Source: Candidatus Nitrotoga sp. HW29 (GTDB lineage: Bacteria; Pseudomonadota; Gammaproteobacteria; Burkholderiales; Gallionellaceae). Taken from it: 51,805 nt of DNA. Numbering within the stretch: the stretch's first letter is position 1; the number at the start of each line of letters is the position of its first letter. This document shows, piece by piece, positions 1-7,316 of the stretch. The notes below the pieces were generated by a model that was not told the origin of the DNA, did no database searches, and saw only the letters and a program-made list of their open reading frames with translations. The DNA lies in NCBI RefSeq assembly GCF_924101635.2, contig NZ_CAKMAA020000026.1, forward strand, positions 1 through 51,805. The letters run 5' to 3'. Position numbers and translations under genes: made by a program.

Positions 1-37
1 CAGTTCGCAGCAAAACAACCTATCGATGTGTCCGTTA

Positions 38-283
38 TTACTTGACCATTACATTCGCCAGTAGCTTGCGCGCATCATCGCGACGTTCGCGGGCTTGGGC
101 TAGGCTTACATCTGGATATACGCCAAAGGCCAGGCGCTTCTCCTTGCCGCCAAAACGATATTTGAGCCGCCAATATTTTGATCCCGTTGGCATCACCTCA
201 AGATACATGCCGCCCCCATCCGCCATTTTGTAGGCCTTCGCTTCAGGCTTTGCTTTCCTTGCCGCTGCATCTGATAGCTTCAC
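38..283 (-). pseudogene. Truncated P4-type integrase, N-terminal arm-binding domain only
   Basis: The 81-residue product matches the N-terminal DUF4102 (arm-type DNA-binding) domain of P4-like tyrosine recombinases. It has the typical MKLSDAAARKAKPEAKAYK opening, then GGGMYLEV, YWRLKYRF and a PDVSLAQARERRDDARKLLA segment. The full family is about 400 residues, so the core-binding and catalytic (R-H-R-Y) domains are missing; a TAA follows soon after the last conserved residues. The start is GTG with a GAGGTG ribosome site just upstream. It lies downstream of the 3' end of a tRNA-Met gene on the same strand, where such integrases normally insert, so it is best read as the scar of an excised or decayed island. 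Confidence 0.8.
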
Positions 284-388
284 GTTATCACCTCGCTGGG
301 GGCATTAAATTTTACTGGGGACATAAACATGGCAATTGTGCCCCCTGTGCGCTCAAGATTGCAATATACGAGAATAGACGCGGTAAAG

Positions 389-429
389 CAAAAAACCCGC
401 GAATCACTAGGATTGACGCGGGTTTTTTG
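389..429. terminator. Strong bidirectional intrinsic terminator
   Basis: An AAAAAACCCGCG arm (390-401) is matched perfectly by CGCGGGTTTTTT (417-428) around a 15-nt loop. Both strands end in a T run, so it could stop tRNA-Met transcription on the minus strand and reading from the other side. Confidence 0.85.
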
Positions 430-459
430 GACTTGCCTGCACTGCTTTATACTGCTTAT

Positions 460-536
460 TGGTGGTGATAGGTGGAGTTGAACCACCGACCTCAGCGTTA
501 TGAGTGCTGCGCTCTAACCATCTGAGCTATATCACC
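460..536 (-). tRNA. tRNA-Met (anticodon CAT), CCA encoded
   Basis: Reading the minus strand from 536, the cloverleaf is complete: acceptor GGTGATA/TATCACC, D arm GCTC/GAGC, anticodon loop CTCATAA, T arm GGTGG/CCACC with loop TTCAACT, discriminator A and an encoded CCA. Anticodon CAT in this loop fits elongator tRNA-Met; the lysidine-modified tRNA-Ile2 has the same DNA anticodon and cannot be fully excluded. The anticodon stem is CAGCA/CGCTG, leaving an A31-C39 mismatch where A-T is usual. The 3' end faces the integrase remnant, as expected of an att site. Confidence 0.92.
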
Positions 537-638
537 GGAAATCATTTTCGTCGCTTTAGTGAACTGCCCTAAATTGTCACGAAGAGCGCGGCATTTTCCG
601 GATTTAACGACTACTTGTCAATTACGCTGGCACTTGCA

Positions 639-787
639 TGTTAACCCCAAGTAGAAATATCCGCTGGTGATACAAGCTAACCTTGAATCAAAAAAAGTGA
701 AACGAGCACAAGTATTGGACATGCTTGAAGAAGACAAGATCAGCCCGCAAGAAGTATCAAAGCGGACATTTCTATTTGGCGTTGACA
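639..787 (+). mobile_element. ISNCY-type insertion sequence remnant, copy 1 (149 bp)
   Basis: Imperfect 27-bp terminal inverted repeats begin with TGT and carry the core CCAAATAGAAATGTCCGCT (left 639-665, right 761-787). Between them is a plus-strand reading frame (about 670-798) coding VKRAQVLDMLEEDKISPQE, which resembles the N-terminal helix-turn-helix start of ISNCY/IS1202-type transposases. The rest of the transposase is gone. A longer copy with the same ends lies at 33250-33736. The right repeat overlaps the 3' end of coaE and supplies its stop codon. I see no clear target-site duplication. Confidence 0.75.
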
Positions 788-1410
788 CCAATTCCTGAAG
801 AAATGGCTAGATAGTGTTGATGCAGTTTGGTTATCTGCCGGCGTAAAATATCCAGATTGTCATCATTTTGAATGATGTCATCAGCCAATCGTAGTCGTTC
901 GGTACGCGTGACTTGAGATGCCATGATGGCACGCACTGTTTGCTCATCCAGATTGCTACGCTGCATGGTGCGCGTAATTTGGGTGGTTTCGGCACAGTCC
1001 ACTACCAACGTGCGTTGCACCAATTCGCGGTAGTTAAGCGTTTCAAACAATAACGGAATAACCAGCAACAGATAAGGAGATGCAGGTGTGCTGTTAATAT
1101 GGGGATTATCGATCTGCGCCAGAATTTGCGCGCGGATAAGCGGGTGCAAAATAGCCTCGAGCTTCAGCTTGGCGGTATGATCAGAAAATATCAATTGACG
1201 CATGAGCACTCTGTTCAATGCGCCGCTGGCATCAATATAGCCGTCTCCGAATGCCGTACGGATCGCAGCGATGGCTACGCCGCCGGATTGGGTTATCTGG
1301 TGTGAAATAACATCGCTATCGATGACTAACACACCGCATTCTTTGAATAGTGAAGCGACGGTGCTCTTGCCGCTGCCAATTCCCCCGGTTAGTCCTACGC
1401 GATATATCAT
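772..1410 (-). CDS. coaE: Dephospho-CoA kinase
   Basis: CoaE phosphorylates the 3'-hydroxyl of dephospho-CoA, the last step of coenzyme A synthesis, in the cytoplasm. The 212-residue product (family about 200-210) opens MIYRVGLTGGIGSGKSTVAS, with the P-loop at residues 8-17, followed by IDSDVISHQI and the LRLADDIIQN C-terminal region. The start at 1410 is chosen because residue 1 then sits a few residues before the P-loop, as in the family. It overlaps the pilD stop by four bases (ATGA), which points to translational coupling; the open frame continues upstream inside pilD but adds unrelated residues. The last four residues (VNAK) and the TAG stop lie inside the terminal repeat of an IS remnant, so the native C-terminus was probably replaced. 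Confidence 0.95.
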   Translation of the reverse strand: MIYRVGLTGGIGSGKSTVASLFKECGVLVIDSDVISHQITQSGGVAIAAIRTAFGDGYIDASGALNRVLMRQLIFSDHTAKLKLEAILHPLIRAQILAQIDNPHINSTPASPYLLLVIPLLFETLNYRELVQRTLVVDCAETTQITRTMQRSNLDEQTVRAIMASQVTRTERLRLADDIIQNDDNLDILRRQITKLHQHYLAISSGIGVNAK

Positions 1411-2279
1411 TGAATGCTGAACAGTTGCAGATAGCCCTGTGTAAGGGATTGCCCCCAGAATAACGCAATCAAGCCGCCGCCTGCCAAATACGGGCCAAAG
1501 GGAATAGGGACGTTGCGGCCAAGACGCGCCGCGATAATTAATGTGATGCCCACCACTGCGCCTACTATTGAAGAGAGCATGATAACCAGCGGTAGCATTT
1601 GCCAGCCCAACCATGCGCCGATTGCCGCCAGTAGTTTGAAGTCACCATAACCCATGCCCTCCTTACCGGTGGCGAGCTTGAATAGCCAGTATATGCTCCA
1701 TAGCGCCATATACCCGGTGATTGCACCAATGACGGCACTATTAATGTCAGTAAATGTGGTCGACAAATTAAACAGCAGACCCAGCCACAGAAGCGGCAAT
1801 GTGATGTCGTCTGGCAGCAGTTGAGTATCAATGTCTATGCAGGTTAGTGCCAGCAGCATCCAGATAAACAATAACGCGGCCGCGGCAGTTAAACCGAAGC
1901 CGAAATGCCATGCGACGTAGGCGCTCAAAAGTCCCGACACCATTTCCACGATGGGATATCGTGCTGAGATAGGTGTGTTACAATCCTTGCATTTGCCGCG
2001 TAACAGTAAATAGCTGATAACCGGGATGTTTTCCAGCGCGCTTATCTGATGGCCACAATGCGGACAGGCAGAATGCGGCATGATCAAGTTATAAGGCGGT
2101 AAATTTGCCGGTTCTTTGCCGGTGAGTTCAGCACATTGGGCATGCCATTCACGCTCCATCATCTTGGGCAAGCGATGAATGACTACATTTAGAAAACTGC
2201 CCACCAGCAGACCGGTAATGCCGCACAAAGCAATGAAAAAAAACGGAAGGGTTTGTAGTAACTCAACGAGTGCTGTCAT
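1407..2279 (-). CDS. pilD: Prepilin peptidase / N-methyltransferase PilD
   Basis: This inner-membrane aspartyl protease cleaves the leader of type IV prepilins and pseudopilins and methylates the new N-terminus. At 290 residues it is full length. Residues 15-35 (GLLVGSFLNVVIHRLP) form the usual first helix. The cytoplasmic zinc site CPHC...CKDC uses Cys72, Cys75, Cys97 and Cys100. The two catalytic aspartates fit Asp149 (in TCIDIDTQLLPD) and Asp213 (in GMGYGDFK). Several hydrophobic segments follow, up to residue 290. It sits between pilC (327 bp upstream) and coaE (4-bp overlap), the usual betaproteobacterial order, although the gap to pilC is longer than usual. Confidence 0.96.
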   Translation of the reverse strand: MTALVELLQTLPFFFIALCGITGLLVGSFLNVVIHRLPKMMEREWHAQCAELTGKEPANLPPYNLIMPHSACPHCGHQISALENIPVISYLLLRGKCKDCNTPISARYPIVEMVSGLLSAYVAWHFGFGLTAAAALLFIWMLLALTCIDIDTQLLPDDITLPLLWLGLLFNLSTTFTDINSAVIGAITGYMALWSIYWLFKLATGKEGMGYGDFKLLAAIGAWLGWQMLPLVIMLSSIVGAVVGITLIIAARLGRNVPIPFGPYLAGGGLIALFWGQSLTQGYLQLFSIQ

Positions 2280-2606
2280 GGTTATCCAAGATACAAATAC
2301 GCAATTTTTACCAAAGTAACACGAATTGAGGTGAGTGATGCAGGAAGTAGATTATTCATCCAGTGCTAAACATCAGGGATCGAATGTAATCTATCCTAGA
2401 CCAATACCTTGAGTGTTACTGCGAAGCCAGGTGAGGCACTCTTACTACCGGTACTTATGTTGTTTTCACTCACAGCAGAGGTGTTTTGGTGTTCGGCATA
2501 CCGGTATGCTGCTGGGAGTGTCACCATGCAGGCCAGATCATCGCCGTTATTTTCCATGTTGGGATGTGACGTCGAAAATCAGTCAGAATTGATATCCTAA
2601 AGTGAT
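2280..2606. other. pilC-pilD intergenic region, no gene seen
   Basis: These 327 bases separate two genes that are normally only a few bases apart. A 63-codon plus-strand frame (2409-2600) has no recognisable product. CCGGTA occurs at two places (about 2448 and 2501) as part of a loose inverted repeat. I found no intact gene, tRNA or terminator. Confidence 0.5.
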
Positions 2607-3824
2607 TTAACCAACAGCCTGACCCATCTTGAAAATGGGCAGATACATTGCTATCACCATACCGCCTATCAGTGTGCCCAGCACCACCATGATGATAGGC
2701 TCCATCAGGCTGGCCAACGCCGCTACTGCATCGTCTACCTCAGCCTCAAAAAAATCCGCTACTTTGTTTAACATGCCATCCAGTGAGCCTGCTTCTTCAC
2801 CAATTGCGACCATTTGCAATACCATGCTGGGGAATACGCCTACGTCTTGCATGGCTGCCGTCAAGGTGCCACCTTGGCTGACCTCTCGCTGGATTATCTT
2901 GGTCGCATCAAAATACACCACGTTGCCCGCAGCGCCTGCTACCGAGCTAAGCGCCTCCACCAAGGGTACTCCGGCGGCAAACATGGTTGCCAGAGTACGA
3001 GTCCAGCGTGCGATGGAGGCCTTGCGGATGACATCTCCAAAAATGGGGAGCTTGAGCATTATTCTATCGATGGCGTCCTGCATTTTTTTGTTACGTTTCC
3101 AGAAGTAGAAGAAGCTGTAAAGTCCGCCTCCGATAATACTGAAGATCGCCCACCAATAAGCAACGAAAAAATCGGAGATGCTCATCATAATCAGCGTCGG
3201 CGCAGGTAGGTCGGCGCCAAAGCTGGAGAATAATTGCTTGAACGCGGGAATCACAAAAATCATGATTACTGCGGTGATAATAAAGGCGATTGCAATAATT
3301 GCAATGGGATACATTAACGCCCCTTTGATTTTGCTCTTGAGGGCCAGCGTTTTTTCCTGGTAGGTTGCCAAACGTTCCAGCAAGCTATCCAAAATACCGG
3401 CGTGCTCACCCGCGCCTATAAGATTGCAAAATAGATCGTCAAAATACAGCGGGAATTTACGGAATGCCTGTTCCAAACTGCTACCGGTTTCTACGTCGGT
3501 CTTAATGTCGTTCAGCAGTCGGGAAACCGAAGGATTGCTGTGCCCTTTGCCTACAATGTCGAATGATTGTAGGAGCGGTACGCCGGATTTCATCATGACC
3601 GCAAGTTGGCGTGTAAACAGGGTGAGATCTTTCTGGGTGATCTTTTTGCCTCCGCCACTGTGGGATTTTTTGATACTGGTAACATTAATGCCCAGACGTC
3701 TCAGCTGAGTGGCAGCAACGGCATCGCCGACAGCTCGTACCTCGCCTTTTACCAGCTTGCCGGATTTATCTTTACCTTCCCATCGAAATTGGAATTCTTT
3801 TTTTTTCAGTTGTTCCGCTGCCAT
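2607..3824 (-). CDS. pilC: Type IV pilus inner-membrane platform protein PilC
   Basis: PilC is the polytopic platform protein that couples the PilB/PilT ATPases to pilin assembly. The 405-residue product has an N-terminal cytoplasmic segment with FRWEGKDKSGKLVKGEV, then two T2SSF repeats (about residues 70-192 and 272-394). The first contains FTRQLAVMMKSGVPLLQSF and the second WTRTLATMFAAGVPLVEAL. Membrane segments are visible at about 172-193, 218-242 and 375-400. The start is supported by AAGGAAA six bases upstream. pilB, usually just upstream, is absent; a secreted DUF5648-type gene is there instead, so the ATPase must lie elsewhere or be lost. Confidence 0.97.
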   Translation of the reverse strand: MAAEQLKKKEFQFRWEGKDKSGKLVKGEVRAVGDAVAATQLRRLGINVTSIKKSHSGGGKKITQKDLTLFTRQLAVMMKSGVPLLQSFDIVGKGHSNPSVSRLLNDIKTDVETGSSLEQAFRKFPLYFDDLFCNLIGAGEHAGILDSLLERLATYQEKTLALKSKIKGALMYPIAIIAIAFIITAVIMIFVIPAFKQLFSSFGADLPAPTLIMMSISDFFVAYWWAIFSIIGGGLYSFFYFWKRNKKMQDAIDRIMLKLPIFGDVIRKASIARWTRTLATMFAAGVPLVEALSSVAGAAGNVVYFDATKIIQREVSQGGTLTAAMQDVGVFPSMVLQMVAIGEEAGSLDGMLNKVADFFEAEVDDAVAALASLMEPIIMVVLGTLIGGMVIAMYLPIFKMGQAVG

Positions 3825-4201
3825 GGGGTTTCCTTAATGACTATTTGCGATAAAGTTAAGCAAGCTGTTGTGGAATCTGGCTGCTCAATGGAGAGTGATC
3901 AGTAAATGACCGTTTCGGCTCATTGAGGTTGTTTGCGTTTACTTCTATCGGTCATTTCACGTCGAGCTTTAATTGCGTTGTGAATTTGTGACTATCCCCG
4001 CCTTTGATAGTCAAGTCCGAGCCGGGTAGATACCGTCTTTACCATCAAATATTGTCCAGGGAATGGTATTGATCTGACTGTTTAGTCTTGGTACACCAAA
4101 GTGTTTATGCACTCGCTTGCGCATAAACACACAAGGGTAATCAAATTTTGAGTGCACCCTTGGTTTGCTATTTTGGTTTTTGCCTCTGGCGAACTTATGG
4201 G
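3825..4201. other. Intergenic region with a possible gene fragment
   Basis: Between pilC and the DUF5648-type gene the only notable frame is minus-strand 4011-4247. Its later part (RKRVHKHFGVPRLNSQ to IFDGKDGIYPART) looks protein-like, while its first 20 or so codons are the out-of-frame tail of the neighbouring gene. It may be the end of a lost gene; I do not recognise the family. Confidence 0.35.
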
Positions 4202-5077
4202 TCACCTTGCATTGCGAACGCACAATGCAATACCTTCCCCAACCCATCCTTTATTGATCATTTGTTCGTAAATGTCGGTTCGAATCGTGTAGCGATGATT
4301 AGAATCGTTAAACATCCAGCGGTTGTTATATAAGCGGTAAAGAGGCGTGTAAAGGGGCGGGACAGATCCATTATGGTTCGGGCATTGTCCATCCTCCGGA
4401 AGTATGGCACCGAACGCTATATTTTCCGCATTCCAGCCAGATTCCCGAGTTCGCAAGCCCCCACATTCTTTCGGGTCTGCGGTATAAAAATGCGAGTTTG
4501 GCCCTGGTCCATAAAATCGAAATACATTAACGCTACCGAAACAAGAGTCAGGGGCAAACGTGAGGAATGACTCGCCTGTTCGCACCCAGCCAGGTCCCGC
4601 ACCGCCAGAGTCAATGAATGTATTTTCTTCTATGGTGCTCGAAAGAAAGTAGTGGTTTAGAAGCGTGTTATGGTATTCGGTGACGCTCTGGGTTTGGGGT
4701 GGTAGACCAATGGCGAAACAGACGCCCGAGCTGACCTCTATGTCGGAAACACCTAACGAGGCAAGAGAAGGGTCGGCGCGGATAGAATCAGCAATCTCGG
4801 ATAGATCTTGAAATGGATCCATAGTAAGGATCACCATCCAGCCTGAGAACGAAAAAAAGGGTTGCGATCCGGCTTGAAGAGGCTCCCATAGCCGGGTGTA
4901 TAAGCTAATATCCGATTCAGGCCGTGCTACTGCTGCCAAAATGCGCGACTTCTCCAGCTCTCCTGTTGTGAAAAAAAGCTGGTTAGATGCACGCGTGTTG
5001 CATTGATGCGTGGGTTTCGCTTGCGCACTTGAAGATAAAACGAGCAGGCTTACAAAAAAAAGACCGATAATATACAT
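4202..5077 (-). CDS. Secreted protein with DUF5648-like repeats
   Basis: The 291-residue product starts with a clear signal peptide (MYIIGLFFVSLLVLSSSAQA) and is probably exported. Its C-terminal half carries the repeated aromatic pattern of DUF5648-type proteins: VTEYHNTLLNHYFLSS, then AGPGWVRTGESF, then VFRFYGPGPNSHFYTADPKE, then PLYRLYNN and GWVGEGIALC. These beta-rich repeats occur in secreted or surface proteins; no catalytic function is established. Cysteines near each repeat could pair in the periplasm. It is transcribed away from mltA across a 259-bp AT-rich spacer and is probably a one-gene unit. Function unknown; family assignment by motif recognition only. Confidence 0.7.
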   Translation of the reverse strand: MYIIGLFFVSLLVLSSSAQAKPTHQCNTRASNQLFFTTGELEKSRILAAVARPESDISLYTRLWEPLQAGSQPFFSFSGWMVILTMDPFQDLSEIADSIRADPSLASLGVSDIEVSSGVCFAIGLPPQTQSVTEYHNTLLNHYFLSSTIEENTFIDSGGAGPGWVRTGESFLTFAPDSCFGSVNVFRFYGPGPNSHFYTADPKECGGLRTRESGWNAENIAFGAILPEDGQCPNHNGSVPPLYTPLYRLYNNRWMFNDSNHRYTIRTDIYEQMINKGWVGEGIALCVRNAR

Positions 5078-5336
5078 CGTGCATAAACTCCCCTACATAT
5101 GGAAATCTGACGGAAAAATGATAACCATTAAATTTTTATTTTACGCCGTCTGGCTAACAAGTTGGAAACTACGTTACCCTTATTCGTCATGCAGTACCAC
5201 GACAATGCGCTAATTAACAAAATTTTTCTGAATAATTGCCGACTGTCCATTTGCCAGAAGTTAGCCATATTTTTAAATGGGAATGGCGTTTTCAGAAAGC
5301 CTGGTAGCCAAACAGAATTTATAAAAGTATTCATCA

Positions 5337-6557
5337 ATGAAGAAACATCATATTGAAATAAATAAAACATGGTTGGTTTTGGTGCTTAGCGTATTTTTTA
5401 CCGCTTGTTCTTCATTACCCAAACCGCCCGTTGTGTCACGTCCCCAACCCGTTGTGCTGCCTCCCAAGGTGGTACCGACCCCCGTAGCAGGGTTGCCTGC
5501 TCCATTGTTTATTGTGAGTAAGTGGGAGATGCTGCCGGATTGGCAAACGCTCGATCTTGCGCCTTCTCAAACTGCATTTTTGCAAAGCTGTCGTGTGCTG
5601 AAAAACAAGCCGCACTGGCAGGAGGCATGTGTTCAGGCCGAACAATTGGGGGTTAATGACAATGCTACGCTGCGTGCATTTTATGAAGAGTGGTTTACCC
5701 CTTACCAATTGCTCAATCCGGACGGCAGCGAGCAGGGAATGATTACCGGTTATTACGAGCCTTTGCTCAAGGGTAGTCGTTCCAAGACGCCGCACTTCCA
5801 ATATCCTCTGTATGCCGCGCCGAATGATTTGCTCACGATCGATTTAGGCGCGGTCTATCCGCAGCTCAAAGACCTGCGTTTACGCGGCCGCTTACAGGGC
5901 AAACGTATTGTGCCCTACTACAATCGTGCAGAAATTGATGCTGGAGCCGGGGCAAATGTGCTTACGGGGAACGAATTGTTCTGGGTGGAGAACGAGATTG
6001 AGTTATTTTTCTTGCAAATACAAGGGTCTGGGCGCATTGAATTGCCGGATGGCAAGCAGGTTAAAGTTGGATATGCCGATCAAAATGGTCACCCTTATAT
6101 GTCCATCGGCAAAAAGCTGGTTGAAATGGGTGAACTTAAGCTTGAAGAGGCCTCCATGCAGGGCATTAAGGGCTGGGCCGAGAAAAATCCGGATAAAATT
6201 AACCGATTACTGGAGCAGAATCCCAGTTATGTATTTTTACGTGAGTTGCCGGATAGTCTCTCTGCGCCGTTGGGTGCGCTGGGCGTGCCACTGACCAATG
6301 AATACAGTATCGCCGTAGATCCGCGCACGATTCCACTGGGCGCGCCTGTCTTTCTTGCCACGACCTACCCCAATGATAGCGCGCCACTCAATCGCCTGAT
6401 GCTGGCGCAAGACACAGGCGGCGCCATCAAGGGTGCAGTGCGCGCGGATTTCTTCTGGGGTTTTGGTGAATCTGCGGGCGTGCAGGCGGGCAAGATGAAA
6501 CAACAGGGACGGCTATGGGTGCTCTTTCCGAAAGGCGGGGAACCGACGTTGAATTGA
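5337..6557 (+). CDS. mltA: Membrane-bound lytic murein transglycosylase A
   Basis: MltA is an outer-membrane lipoprotein that cleaves the MurNAc-GlcNAc bond of peptidoglycan, leaving 1,6-anhydro-MurNAc. The 406-residue product has a lipoprotein signal ending in the lipobox FTAC (Cys24), a proline-rich linker (28-57), and the MltA domain with MITGYYEPLLKGS (135-147) and FFLQIQGSGRIELPDG. The C-terminal 3D domain shows AQDTGGAIKGAVRADFFWGF with Asp359 and Asp371; the catalytic aspartate should be one of these. The ATG at 5337 puts the lipobox at a normal distance. It is monocistronic, divergent from the DUF5648-type gene. Confidence 0.95.
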   Translation: MKKHHIEINKTWLVLVLSVFFTACSSLPKPPVVSRPQPVVLPPKVVPTPVAGLPAPLFIVSKWEMLPDWQTLDLAPSQTAFLQSCRVLKNKPHWQEACVQAEQLGVNDNATLRAFYEEWFTPYQLLNPDGSEQGMITGYYEPLLKGSRSKTPHFQYPLYAAPNDLLTIDLGAVYPQLKDLRLRGRLQGKRIVPYYNRAEIDAGAGANVLTGNELFWVENEIELFFLQIQGSGRIELPDGKQVKVGYADQNGHPYMSIGKKLVEMGELKLEEASMQGIKGWAEKNPDKINRLLEQNPSYVFLRELPDSLSAPLGALGVPLTNEYSIAVDPRTIPLGAPVFLATTYPNDSAPLNRLMLAQDTGGAIKGAVRADFFWGFGESAGVQAGKMKQQGRLWVLFPKGGEPTLN

Positions 6558-6701
6558 TGAGACGGATTTAAGCTGGAAGAACAACAGCTTACTTATGGAT
6601 ACCTCTGCTCAAGGCCATTGTTATGAGTGAGCTGCTGCATACCAGTCTATCGTATGTTCGCCTGCGACTAGACATTCGATAATATATTGCACGCAAGTTA
6701 T

Positions 6702-7310
6702 TTATTCGGTATTTACACTTTCACTTAGCAACCGCTTAACTGTCGCCATATCCGCTTGCTTGCCGATTTTTCGGCTACCACTGTGCCTTGCATTTTCAGG
6801 CAGTACCGCAATATTTACCGGTACACCGGTTTCAGTTTTTAGCATAAAGCTGGGCACAGTTTGTTGCCTACCCGTCAGATGTATCGACCATTCCCCGCCT
6901 TCAAAGGACAAGTTATGCTTGAGCAGGAACATCATCATTGCTTTTTCGTCATCGGAGTAAACCAAAAGGTTAATGTCGGATTGTTCGCCTGCCGTGCCTT
7001 TCAACACCGAGCCAGTGAGAAAAGGATGAAATGGCTCCAATAATTGCATAGTAGCGAGCGCTTGCTGGCGTAGTTTGTGCAAGACAAGGGGATGGCTTTC
7101 ACTTTGATACAGGGCACGGAAGCTACGCAACGCCATTTCCACTTCATCATTGCTGGGCAGGTGTTGAGTATCTTCTGCGCCCAATTGTTTGGCGGCCTTG
7201 CGTTTGGCAAACGCATAATCGGTAATGCCACCCTCGGCCATTAGGCGCGCGGCTTGATGTGCAAGTTGCTCACGCATCAGGTCACGCCGATGTAAACGAT
7301 CTTTACCCAT
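6702..7310 (-). CDS. Nucleotidyltransferase-like protein
   Basis: This 202-residue protein has a polymerase-beta-type signature, TGSVLKGTAGEQSDINLLVY (residues 99-118), after a helical N-terminal half rich in Arg and Ala. In active enzymes of the fold the pattern is GS...SDxD with two metal-binding aspartates. Here the second is Asn114 (SDIN), so catalysis is doubtful unless a later acidic residue (SDDE, 119-122) takes over. It lies six bases downstream of mrcA on the same strand and is probably cotranscribed with it. I infer a regulatory or degenerate nucleotidyltransferase; the substrate is unknown. Confidence 0.65.
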   Translation of the reverse strand: MGKDRLHRRDLMREQLAHQAARLMAEGGITDYAFAKRKAAKQLGAEDTQHLPSNDEVEMALRSFRALYQSESHPLVLHKLRQQALATMQLLEPFHPFLTGSVLKGTAGEQSDINLLVYSDDEKAMMMFLLKHNLSFEGGEWSIHLTGRQQTVPSFMLKTETGVPVNIAVLPENARHSGSRKIGKQADMATVKRLLSESVNTE

Positions 7311-7316
7311 GTCAAA

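Noticed and set aside
2409-2600. 63-codon plus-strand frame between pilD and pilC
   Set aside because: No ribosome site, no recognisable product, and it does not look like a pilin despite the pil context.
2629-3108. 159-codon frame antisense to pilC
   Set aside because: Shadow of pilC: low complexity (Ser/Thr/Ala), no ribosome site, no family.
5128-5370. 80-codon minus-strand frame between the DUF5648-type gene and mltA
   Set aside because: AT-rich sequence overlapping the mltA start, with no recognisable product.
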